Assembly: GCF_945956965.1 (NCBI RefSeq)
Contig: NZ_CAMFJS010000002.1
Span: 288,082-352,081 of the forward strand
From: an uncultured Roseateles sp.
GTDB lineage: Bacteria > Pseudomonadota > Gammaproteobacteria > Burkholderiales > Burkholderiaceae_C
Length of the DNA stretch: 64,000 bases
Direction: 5' to 3'
Shown: piece after piece, positions 36,709 through 44,070 of the stretch
Position numbering within the stretch: position 1 is the stretch's first letter
Layout of the letters: each line of letters opens with the position of its first letter
The notes under the pieces: generated by a model
Databases searched by the model: none
What the model was told of the DNA's origin: nothing
What the model saw: the letters and a program-made list of their open reading frames with translations, nothing else
Program-made: the position numbers and the translations under genes

Positions 36709-37914
36709 CTATGGGAACTGGAAAGCGCCCGGATGGGTCGCAGGCGCCGTCAGCTTGAGCGTGCCGCGTGGCGCCAGGAACTGGGCGATGGGGCGCAGGC
36801 TGAGCCCGTCCACCTCACCCGGGTCCACCGCTTTGCCGCGCACTTTGGCGCCGGGCTTGAGCAGATAGTTGTCGCGGTTGGCCTGGACGAAGACGTCGTA
36901 ATCCACCGCCAGATTGCCGCCTTGCTGCCAATCGGCCTGCTCGGGCAGCTTGGGGTTGCCGACCCAGAGGTTGTTGAAGATTCGCACCTTCACTTGCCCC
37001 GGCCCCTGGGCGGGGCTGACGCGCAGAAAGATCCCGCCGCTGGGTCGCCCGTCCACCACCGTGTTGTTGATCAGATGCAGCTCTTGGCGGGGCCAGGTAG
37101 TGCCCTCGGCGCCAAAGGAGATCATGTGCGGGTTTTCGGAGCTGGCGCTTTGCGCGATCACATTGCCGACCACCAGGCATTGGCCGCCGTTGGGGAATTC
37201 CAGCTCGTAGCTGGACTGGCCGCCGATCTCGTCGGTGAGCCGGTTGTAGAAGATGTGGTTGATGGCGGCCCGGCTTTTCAGCAAATGGCCGGCCTGGCCG
37301 TGGTGGAAGTAGCAGCCTTCGGCGCGGAAGTAGGCAATCGCGCCGACGTAGATATTGTGGTTCTTGCCCTGGTGGCGAACGATGGTGCCGAACTCGCAGT
37401 TCTCGACCTCCAGGCGCACGCTATTGTCATTGCTGGTCAAGACACCGTTTTCGTTGTCTTTGAACGTGCAGTCGCGCAGCTTGAGGGAGCCGGCTTCCAG
37501 GCGGATGCCCGCGCCGTTTTGGTCCGGCACCACGGCGCCGAAGAAATCGAAGCCTTCGATGCTGATGTCGCGCCCGGTGGTGACGAAGATGCCCTTGTTC
37601 TGCATGCTCATGCCCGCAGCGCGCAGCACGACCCGCCCGCCCACGGCCTTGAGCGTGATGCCGTTCTGGCTCCAGGCCGCCACATCGCCCAGGTATTCAC
37701 CGGCGTCGACCTCGATCACCATGCCGTCTTTGGCCTCACGCGAGGCGGCGGACAGGCTGCGGATCTCTCGCTTGGGGCCGACCTTGAGGGTGGCGCGGGG
37801 TTGGGTTTGCGCCTGAGTCGCACAGAACCCGGCAGGCAAGGCGAGCCAGGACGCCGCGGCGGCCGCGCCCTGCAGGGCCAGGCGGCGTTGGGGGTTGAGC
37901 GCGCTATCCTTCAT
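36709..37914 (-). CDS. Exported right-handed beta-helix protein
   Basis: A 401-residue protein. A Tat-like signal (NPQRRLALQGAAAAASWLALPAGFCATQAQ) leads into a repetitive parallel beta-helix with rungs such as GISLKLRDCTFKDNENGVL-type turns (visible as LKLRDCTFKDNENGVLTSND and RLEVENCEFGTIV). Such folds are used by polysaccharide lyases, hydrolases and structural secreted proteins. The catalytic type cannot be told. The ATG at 37914 was chosen; 37944 is also in frame. It is divergent from the Old Yellow Enzyme gene at 38021. Confidence 0.75.
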   Translation of the reverse strand: MKDSALNPQRRLALQGAAAAASWLALPAGFCATQAQTQPRATLKVGPKREIRSLSAASREAKDGMVIEVDAGEYLGDVAAWSQNGITLKAVGGRVVLRAAGMSMQNKGIFVTTGRDISIEGFDFFGAVVPDQNGAGIRLEAGSLKLRDCTFKDNENGVLTSNDNSVRLEVENCEFGTIVRHQGKNHNIYVGAIAYFRAEGCYFHHGQAGHLLKSRAAINHIFYNRLTDEIGGQSSYELEFPNGGQCLVVGNVIAQSASSENPHMISFGAEGTTWPRQELHLINNTVVDGRPSGGIFLRVSPAQGPGQVKVRIFNNLWVGNPKLPEQADWQQGGNLAVDYDVFVQANRDNYLLKPGAKVRGKAVDPGEVDGLSLRPIAQFLAPRGTLKLTAPATHPGAFQFP

Positions 37915-38020
37915 GCCATCGTCCTTGTTTGATCTGTCCGTCATCAAGAAAACTGCTTCGCCAGCGCGTGACAGTCTAAGCGCGCCCTGTGAACCCACCG
38001 TTAATTTGAAGCCCGCCACC

Positions 38021-39094
38021 ATGCCCAATCTTTTTGACCCGATACAGATCGGTGACCTCGCCCTCGCCAACCGCATCGTCATGGCGCCGCTGACGCGCAG
38101 CCGCTCGCGCGGCCTGCTGCCCGGTGAGATGGCAGTCGAGTACTACCGCCAACGCGCCAGCGCCGGCCTGATCATCAGCGAGGGCACGCAAATCTGCGCT
38201 GAAGGTCAAGGTTATCTGGACACCCCCGGCATCCACACGCCCGAGCAGATCGCCGCCTGGCGCCGCGTCACCGACGCCGTGCATGCTGAGGGCGGCAAGA
38301 TCGTGGCCCAGCTCTGGCATGTGGGCCGCGTCTCGCATGTGCAGTTCCAGCCCGAGGGGCGCGCACCGGTGTCTTCCACCGCGCGCTCGTCCGGCGGCAA
38401 GACCTATACCGCCGAAGGCTTTGTGGATGTGTCCACCCCGCGCGCGCTGAGCACGGCGGAGATCCCCGGCGTCATCGCCACCTTCGCCCGCGCCGCCGAA
38501 AACGCCTTGGCGGCCGGCTTCGACGGCGTGGAGGTGCATGGCGCCAACGGCTACTTGCTGGACCAGTTTTTGCGCGACAGCATCAATGACCGCAGCGACG
38601 ACTACGGCGGCAGCATCGCCAACCGCGCCCGCCTGACGGTGGAGGTGATGAGCGCGATTGCCAAGGCCATCGGCCCTGGCCGCGCCGGCCTGCGCCTGAG
38701 CCCCGTCACGCCGGTCAACGGTGCGGGTCAGGACAGCGCTGCGCAAGACTTGTTCAATCACCTCGCCGGGGCGCTGGCGCCGCTCAAGCTGGCTTTCTTG
38801 CACATCATCGAAGGCCAGACCGGCGGCGCGCGCGATATCGCCCCGTTTGACTACCCCGCCATGCGCGCCCACTTCGGCGGCGGCCCCTGGATGGTCAACA
38901 ACGGCTACACCCGTGCGATGGCTTTGCAGGCGGTGGCCGAGGGCCAGGCCGATCTGGTGGCCTTTGGCCGCGACTTCATCGCTAACCCCGATCTGGTGCG
39001 GCGCCTGCGCCTGAATGCCGCGCTGAACCCGCTGGACAAGGCCACGCTGTATGGCGGCGATGCGCGGGGCTATACCGACTACCCCAGCCTGTAG
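38021..39094 (+). CDS. nemA: Old Yellow Enzyme-family alkene reductase
   Basis: A 357-residue FMN-dependent TIM-barrel enzyme. It opens LFDPIQIGDLALANRIVMAPLTRSRS, and has AQLWHVGRVSH, the active-site pair in VEVHGANGYLLDQFLRD, DRSDDYGGSIANRARL, and AFGRDFIANPDLVRRL. These match the NemA/XenA-type NAD(P)H-dependent reductases that reduce activated alkenes, nitroesters and N-ethylmaleimide. The ATG at 38021 gives the family length. No adjacent TetR/NemR-type regulator is seen. Substrate is inferred from family only. Confidence 0.9.
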   Translation: MPNLFDPIQIGDLALANRIVMAPLTRSRSRGLLPGEMAVEYYRQRASAGLIISEGTQICAEGQGYLDTPGIHTPEQIAAWRRVTDAVHAEGGKIVAQLWHVGRVSHVQFQPEGRAPVSSTARSSGGKTYTAEGFVDVSTPRALSTAEIPGVIATFARAAENALAAGFDGVEVHGANGYLLDQFLRDSINDRSDDYGGSIANRARLTVEVMSAIAKAIGPGRAGLRLSPVTPVNGAGQDSAAQDLFNHLAGALAPLKLAFLHIIEGQTGGARDIAPFDYPAMRAHFGGGPWMVNNGYTRAMALQAVAEGQADLVAFGRDFIANPDLVRRLRLNAALNPLDKATLYGGDARGYTDYPSL

Positions 39095-39119
39095 TCGCTA
39101 ACTCGCCGTCTTTGCAGCC

Positions 39120-39512
39120 TCACTGCCCGGCAGGCGGTTGCCACAGCTCGACCTTATTGCCCTCGGGGTCGATGACCCAGCCGAACTTGCCGTAGCCGGC
39201 GTCTTCGTCAATGCGCTGGTCGAGCACCTGGCAGCCCTCGGCTTGCAGCTGGGCCAGCAGGCCCGCCAGATCGTCAACGCGGTAGTTGATGACGAAATTG
39301 CTGGCGCTGTTGGAAAACTGCTCGCCGTCCTGCGGCGCCACGCACCAGATGGTGCTGCCGCCCACGGGCTGGCCCGCTGCATCGGCCCAGCGGAAGGCCG
39401 CGCCGCCCCAGGCCTGCACATCGATGCCGAGGTGACGCTGGTACCAAGCCTGCAAGGCCGGGGCGTCCTTGGCCTTGAAGAAGATGCCGCCAATACCGGT
39501 CACGCGTTTCAT
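39120..39512 (-). CDS. VOC/glyoxalase-fold protein
   Basis: A 130-residue single-copy VOC protein. Two beta-alpha-beta units are seen: GIGGIFFKAKDAPALQAWYQRHLGI at the start, and the ending FGWVIDPEGNKVELWQPP with its glutamate ligand. The family includes glyoxalases, dioxygenases and antibiotic-binding proteins, so no specific reaction can be given. It converges on nemA and lies 43 bases downstream of the MOSC gene read in the same direction. Confidence 0.82.
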   Translation of the reverse strand: MKRVTGIGGIFFKAKDAPALQAWYQRHLGIDVQAWGGAAFRWADAAGQPVGGSTIWCVAPQDGEQFSNSASNFVINYRVDDLAGLLAQLQAEGCQVLDQRIDEDAGYGKFGWVIDPEGNKVELWQPPAGQ

Positions 39513-39555
39513 AGGGAACTCCGTTGGTTGGCGGGCCGTAGCAAGCGTTTAACGC

Positions 39556-40140
39556 CTAGGCCCGGAACTTGGCTCTGAACAAATCCGCAATGCTGACTTC
39601 GCGCGGCCCCGGCTGCAGCTCAAAGGCCTGGCCGGCCTGCAGCGTGCCGGGTGTTTTCACCGCCAGGTAGAAGCCGCACCAGCCGCTCTGGCCCATCATC
39701 TTCACGGCTTGGTTGAAACCCATCACCGCGTTGAATTTGAAGCAGGGGAAGCGGGGCTCGCTGACCACCAGGCTGCAGTCGGGGAAGGCCAGCACATCGC
39801 CGACCCAGACCTGGGATTCCAGCAGGCCGCTGATCGTGAGGTTCTCGCCCATCGCGCCATGGGGCAGTGCTTCCTGCCAAGCCGCCACCTTGGCCTGCGC
39901 GCGCACCGTTTGCCAGAAGGGGTAATGCTCCACCGGGTAGGCGTAGATGGCTTTGCTCAAGCCGCCGTGCACGCTCAGATCGGCCTGCTCATCGCCTTCC
40001 AGCCCGAGCGGGCGCACGGTCAGCGCCTGCGCCTTGGGCGTTTTACGGATCGCGCTGCTGACGGACTGGCCGCCAGGCACGAGCAGAGCTTGGGCGAGGG
40101 CGGTGTTGAGGCTGAGGAGGCTAAGAGGTTTGGGCTGCAT
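39556..40140 (-). CDS. MOSC-domain protein, YiiM-like
   Basis: A 194-residue MOSC-domain protein. It contains GLEGDEQADLSVHGGLSKAIYAYPVEHYPFW, MGENLTISGLLE, and the conserved cysteine in RFPCFKFNAVMG that binds sulfur or molybdenum cofactor. YiiM-type proteins with this layout take part in reduction of N-hydroxylated compounds. It lacks the ferredoxin domain of the larger YcbX group. The gene starts 39 bases after the histidine-kinase stop, in the same direction. Confidence 0.85.
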   Translation of the reverse strand: MQPKPLSLLSLNTALAQALLVPGGQSVSSAIRKTPKAQALTVRPLGLEGDEQADLSVHGGLSKAIYAYPVEHYPFWQTVRAQAKVAAWQEALPHGAMGENLTISGLLESQVWVGDVLAFPDCSLVVSEPRFPCFKFNAVMGFNQAVKMMGQSGWCGFYLAVKTPGTLQAGQAFELQPGPREVSIADLFRAKFRA

Positions 40141-40179
40141 GGGCGCAGTTTAGAGCGGCTCAGGTCAAAGGCGGGCAAC

Positions 40180-41427
40180 TCAAAAACTCAGCACAAAGGC
40201 CGCGCCACCTTCCAGCGGCCGCACATGCCGCACCCGGCCGCCCATGCCGTTGACGAGCTGGCGCACCACGGTCAGGCCTATGCCCTGGCCGCCCGTCTCG
40301 CCAGCCTCGGCGTTCTGTTCGCGCGCGCTGAAAAATGGCAGAAAGATTTGCCGCTCCAGTCCAGCGGGTACGCCGGCGCCGTTGTCGCGCACGCTGATCA
40401 GCAGCCGCCCGCCGCGCCCTTGCGCGCACTTGACCCATAGCCGTGGCGCGGCCAGGCCCCAGGTCGCTTGTTCGGCATTGCGCAGCAGGGCCAGGAGGGC
40501 TTGCTCCAACTGACCGGCATCGGCCTGCAAGCGCAGGCCCGCCGTGGCCAGCTCAAAGCTGACGGCGCCGCCGCGCGCCAGCCAGGCGGGGCCCACGGCT
40601 TGCTGCAAGCGCGCCAGCAGGGCGTTCAAGTCCACAGGCGCGAGTTGCGGCGCCGGCCATTGGCTGACGCGCCGGTAGTTGCGCACAAAGCTGGACAAGC
40701 TCTGCGCCCGCAAGGCAATCGCTTGCAGCGCCTGGCGCATCTCGGCGCGGCTGTCGGTGCTCGAACTGACGGAAAGCTCGGCCGGGCCATCGTCTTGCTC
40801 ATCCAGCAAGAGCAGGGCGGTCTGGCTGAGGCTTTGAATCGGTGTCAGCGAGTTCATGATCTCGTGCGTCAGCACCTGCACCAGTTGCTGCCAGGCCAGC
40901 AGCGACTCGCTCTCCAGTGCCTGCTCCAGCGGCACCAGCACCAGCAGCACCTGGGCTTGGCCGTCCAGCGCCAGGGGCTGGCGGCGCAACTGCCAACGCT
41001 CATCGCTGCCGCGCTCGGTGTCCAGCAGCACCGGTCCGCTATGCGTTTGCGTGAGCAAGCGCTGTTTCAGCGCGGCCACATCGCGCACGCCGCCGGGCGC
41101 TTGCAGGCGGCGGGCGCGGCTGCTCAAGGGCTTGAGCTGGTGCTCACCCGTTTGCAGCCAGGCGGCCACGGGCAGGTGTTCCAGCTGGGCCAGCGCGATG
41201 GCCAGGCTTTGTTGGGCCACGGCGGTGGCGGCGACGCTGGGCTCGGGCTCGGGCAAGGCCGGTGGCGGCAAGCCGCGCCGCCAGGCCAGGGCCAACGCTG
41301 CTGTACTCAGCAGGGCCGGGCCGACCCAGCCGCGCGCTGTGCCGTCAGCGCGATGGGCCAGCGCCCCGGCGGCCGCGAGCAGCAAGGCGGCGCCGCCCAG
41401 TCGGGCCAGGGCTGTGTTAAAGCCCAT
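40180..41427 (-). CDS. Sensor histidine kinase (NtrY-like)
   Basis: A 415-residue kinase. Two hydrophobic segments lie near residues 11-50. The phosphorylation site is His188 in VLTHEIMNSLTPIQ, and the ATPase domain ends with RDNGAGVP, PFFS and GGQGIGLTVVRQLV. No long periplasmic domain is present, so it probably senses a membrane or cytoplasmic signal. Its gene overlaps the response regulator by 11 bases and the pair faces the ABC exporter genes across a palindrome. Confidence 0.9.
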   Translation of the reverse strand: MGFNTALARLGGAALLLAAAGALAHRADGTARGWVGPALLSTAALALAWRRGLPPPALPEPEPSVAATAVAQQSLAIALAQLEHLPVAAWLQTGEHQLKPLSSRARRLQAPGGVRDVAALKQRLLTQTHSGPVLLDTERGSDERWQLRRQPLALDGQAQVLLVLVPLEQALESESLLAWQQLVQVLTHEIMNSLTPIQSLSQTALLLLDEQDDGPAELSVSSSTDSRAEMRQALQAIALRAQSLSSFVRNYRRVSQWPAPQLAPVDLNALLARLQQAVGPAWLARGGAVSFELATAGLRLQADAGQLEQALLALLRNAEQATWGLAAPRLWVKCAQGRGGRLLISVRDNGAGVPAGLERQIFLPFFSAREQNAEAGETGGQGIGLTVVRQLVNGMGGRVRHVRPLEGGAAFVLSF

Positions 41428-42013
41428 GTTTGTCCAGGCGCCGGTAGAGCGCTGCGCGTGACAAGCCCAGCAAGCGCGCGGCGGCGCTCAGATTGCCCTC
41501 GGCCTGGGCCATGGCTGCAAGCACGGCGGCGCGCTCCTGTGCCGCCAGGGAGCGTGGGGCTTCTTGATCCGGCGTAGGGGGCGTCGGCGACTTGGGCGGC
41601 TCTGCGCCGGCCGCTGCGCCTTGCGCCAGCGCTTCGCGGCAGGTGGCGATCAGGCGCACATTGTCCCAAGGCTTGGTGAGGAAGTCGTAAGCGCCCTTGC
41701 GCAGGGCTTGCACGGCCAGGTCGATGTCGGCGTAAGCCGTCAACACGACAACCAGCGGCGGTTCGGCCAGGGCTTGCACCTCGGCCAGCAGGCGCAGGCC
41801 TTGGGCGCCGTCGCTGCGGCCGGGGCCGAAGTTGAGGTCCAGCAGCAGCAGGGCGGGGCGCAGGCGGTTGATGGCCGGCAGCAGCTCGGCCGGGCGGCGC
41901 AAGCAGGTCAGTGGCGCCACTCGGCGCTGGAGCAAAAGTTGCGCGGCGAGGCCCACATCGGGGTCGTCGTCGAGCAGCAAGATGGTGGGGGAAAGCAGTT
42001 CAGCGGCGGGCAT
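41417..42013 (-). CDS. Response regulator with receiver and Fis-type HTH, no AAA+ domain
   Basis: A 198-residue regulator. The receiver shows ILLLDDDPDV, the phospho-acceptor Asp59 in LLLLDLNFG, and LTKPWD. After a proline-rich linker (about residues 135-155), a Fis-type helix-turn-helix (AEGNLSAAARLLGLSRAALYRRLDKHGL) ends the protein. The sigma-54 AAA+ domain of NtrC is absent, so it should act as a direct regulator. It is encoded with the kinase and is divergent from the exporter adaptor gene. Confidence 0.9.
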   Translation of the reverse strand: MPAAELLSPTILLLDDDPDVGLAAQLLLQRRVAPLTCLRRPAELLPAINRLRPALLLLDLNFGPGRSDGAQGLRLLAEVQALAEPPLVVVLTAYADIDLAVQALRKGAYDFLTKPWDNVRLIATCREALAQGAAAGAEPPKSPTPPTPDQEAPRSLAAQERAAVLAAMAQAEGNLSAAARLLGLSRAALYRRLDKHGL

Positions 42014-42054
42014 AGGCGCCTATCTTCGCAGCCACGCGCGCGGGCGCGCCAGAG

Positions 42055-42076
42055 CCCTGTCCGAAAGCGGACAGGG
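42055..42076. promoter_or_regulatory. Perfect palindrome, likely operator of the exporter/two-component divergon
   Basis: CCCTGTCCG (42055-42063) and CGGACAGGG (42068-42076) are perfect inverted repeats around AAAG. The site lies 42 bases from the regulator start and about 90 bases before the adaptor ATG at 42167. Its symmetry fits a dimeric Fis-type protein. Binding by the adjacent response regulator is inferred. Confidence 0.6.
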
Positions 42077-42166
42077 GTCTTGGCCAGCGCTTGCCTTGCC
42101 GCGATGCTGCGCAGCAAGATGTTGTTAAAACCTGTCCCCCAAACCCTGCCGCCGAGCGGCGCCGCG

Positions 42167-43387
42167 ATGGATCGCAGCCTGCCGCGGCCGCCGGTGTGGC
42201 GGCGCGCGTGGGTGATTGCCACAGCCGTTGTTGCCGTGCTGGCGTTTGGCGGCGCTTGGCTATGGTCGGTGCGCGCTACGCCAGCTCAGCCGCTGGCTCA
42301 TATGCAGCTGGCTAGCGTGCGCCTGGGTGAGTTCCGCGATGAGTTGGCGCTGCGCGCTCGCGTTGAGCCGCTGCGCTCGGTGCAGCTGGATGCGGCCGAG
42401 GCCGGGCGGGTGGAGGCGGTGCTGGCGGCCGATGGCGAGCAGGTGCAGGCCGGTGCGCCGCTGTACCGGCTGCTCAGCCCCGAGCAGGAGCAGCTGCTGA
42501 TGCAGCGCAGTGCCGAGGTGGCGCAGCAGATGGCTAACGTCTCGGTCCAGCGCAGCGCGCAAGCCGCCAGCCTGGCCCAGAACCGCCGCGAGCTGGCCCA
42601 GCTGCAAGCCGGCCAGCAGCAGGCCGACAACGAGCTGCAACGTGCCAGCCAGCTGGCGCAAGACGGTTTTCTGTCGGCCGCCGCCTTGGAGCAAGCGCAG
42701 CGCCAGCAACGCCTGGCCACGCAGCTGCTGCAGCAAGCGCGCCAGGATCAGGTGCTGGAGGCGCAGACGCGCCAGCAATCCCTTGATGAGATGGCCCGCG
42801 CCGTGCAGGGCTTGCAGCGCGGCCTGCAGTTGCTGGAGCGCGCGCGTGAGCGCCTGCTGCAGCGCGCGCCCATCGCCGGCCAGCTCAGCGGCTTTGCCTT
42901 GCAGCCCGGCACCAGCGTGCGCCTGGGCGACCGCCTGGGCCGCATCGATGATCCGGCCGGTGGCATGCAGCTCACTGCCGAAGTGGACGAATACTATTTG
43001 CCGCGCCTGCAGCCCGGCCAGCGCGCCCACAGCGAGGGCAAGGGCGTGCTGAGCCTGGCGCAGATCCTGCCGCAAGTGCAGGGCGGCAAGCTGCGCGTGC
43101 TGCTGCGCTGGCCGGCCGGCCAGGCGCCCGCCGACTTGCGCCCCGGCCAAGCCGTGGAGCTGCGCCTGGCCCTGGCCCAGCCCGCGCCAGCCTTGCTCTT
43201 GCCCGACGGGCCCGGTGTGCAAAGCCAGCTGTTTGTGCGTCAGGGCGGCGAGTTACGTCGCCGCACGGTGCAGCTGGGCCGGCGTGCGGCCGGCCAGGTG
43301 GAAGTTTTGTCCGGCTTGGTGGCCGGCGATGAAGTGCTGGTGTCCCAAGCTCCCTCTTTTGATCTTGAAAGGCTGACTCTCCCATGA
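42167..43387 (+). CDS. Periplasmic adaptor subunit of an ABC exporter (HlyD/MacA-like)
   Basis: A 406-residue membrane-fusion protein. One N-terminal transmembrane helix (AWVIATAVVAVLAFGGAWLW) anchors it, followed by a biotinyl-lipoyl hairpin interrupted by a long glutamine/alanine-rich coiled coil (about residues 115-230), then the barrel domain. It would link the inner-membrane ABC permease to an outer-membrane channel. ATGs at 42104, 42119 and 42167 are all in frame; I chose 42167 as the closest to a normal leader. Its stop overlaps the ATPase start. Confidence 0.85.
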   Translation: MDRSLPRPPVWRRAWVIATAVVAVLAFGGAWLWSVRATPAQPLAHMQLASVRLGEFRDELALRARVEPLRSVQLDAAEAGRVEAVLAADGEQVQAGAPLYRLLSPEQEQLLMQRSAEVAQQMANVSVQRSAQAASLAQNRRELAQLQAGQQQADNELQRASQLAQDGFLSAAALEQAQRQQRLATQLLQQARQDQVLEAQTRQQSLDEMARAVQGLQRGLQLLERARERLLQRAPIAGQLSGFALQPGTSVRLGDRLGRIDDPAGGMQLTAEVDEYYLPRLQPGQRAHSEGKGVLSLAQILPQVQGGKLRVLLRWPAGQAPADLRPGQAVELRLALAQPAPALLLPDGPGVQSQLFVRQGGELRRRTVQLGRRAAGQVEVLSGLVAGDEVLVSQAPSFDLERLTLP

Positions 43388-44070
43388 TCGAACTCCAAGC
43401 CGTGAGCAAGCGCCACCGTGCCGGTGATATCGAAACCACCGCGCTCGACGCCATCGACCTGCACATCGAGGCGGGCGAATATGTCGCCATCACCGGCCCT
43501 TCGGGTTGCGGCAAGTCCACCTTGCTGGGGCTGCTGGGCTTGCTGGATTTGCCCAGCAGCGGCCAGTACCGATTGCTGGGTGAGGACGTCACGGCGCTGC
43601 GCCCGCGCGAGTTGGCGGCTCTGCGGCGCGGCCGCATCGGCTTTGTGTTCCAGAGCTTCAATCTGGTTGATGAAATGAGCGTGGCCGACAACGTGCAACT
43701 GGCCCTGCGCTACGGCCCCATGCCCGAGCAGGCGCAGCGCCAGCGCGTGGCCGAGGTGCTGGGTCGCCTGGGCCTGAGCCACCGCGCTGCACACCACCCC
43801 AGCCAGCTCAGCGGTGGCCAGCAGCAGCGGGTGGCGATTGCCCGCGCCATTGCCGCTCGCCCGGCTTTGCTGCTGGCGGATGAGCCCACCGGCAATCTCG
43901 ACAGCGGCCATGGCCAAGAGGTGATGCAGCTGCTGCGCGAACTCAATGACGAAGGCACAACCTTGGTGATGGTGACCCACAGTGCCGAACACGCCGCGCT
44001 GGCCTCGCGCACCGTGCGCCTGCTGGACGGGCGGGTGCTGGTGGATGCCTGCGCCGAGGTCGCGGCGTGA
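43384..44070 (+). CDS. ABC transporter ATPase, MacB/LolD type
   Basis: A 228-residue ATPase. Walker A is GPSGCGKST, the Q-loop FVFQSFNLV, the signature LSGGQQQRVAIARA, and Walker B LLLADEPTGNLDS. The small size and LVDEMSVADNV segment match the MacB/LolD branch, which powers mechanotransmission-type exporters. It overlaps the adaptor by four bases and the permease by four bases, so the three are translationally coupled. Confidence 0.93.
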   Translation: MIELQAVSKRHRAGDIETTALDAIDLHIEAGEYVAITGPSGCGKSTLLGLLGLLDLPSSGQYRLLGEDVTALRPRELAALRRGRIGFVFQSFNLVDEMSVADNVQLALRYGPMPEQAQRQRVAEVLGRLGLSHRAAHHPSQLSGGQQQRVAIARAIAARPALLLADEPTGNLDSGHGQEVMQLLRELNDEGTTLVMVTHSAEHAALASRTVRLLDGRVLVDACAEVAA

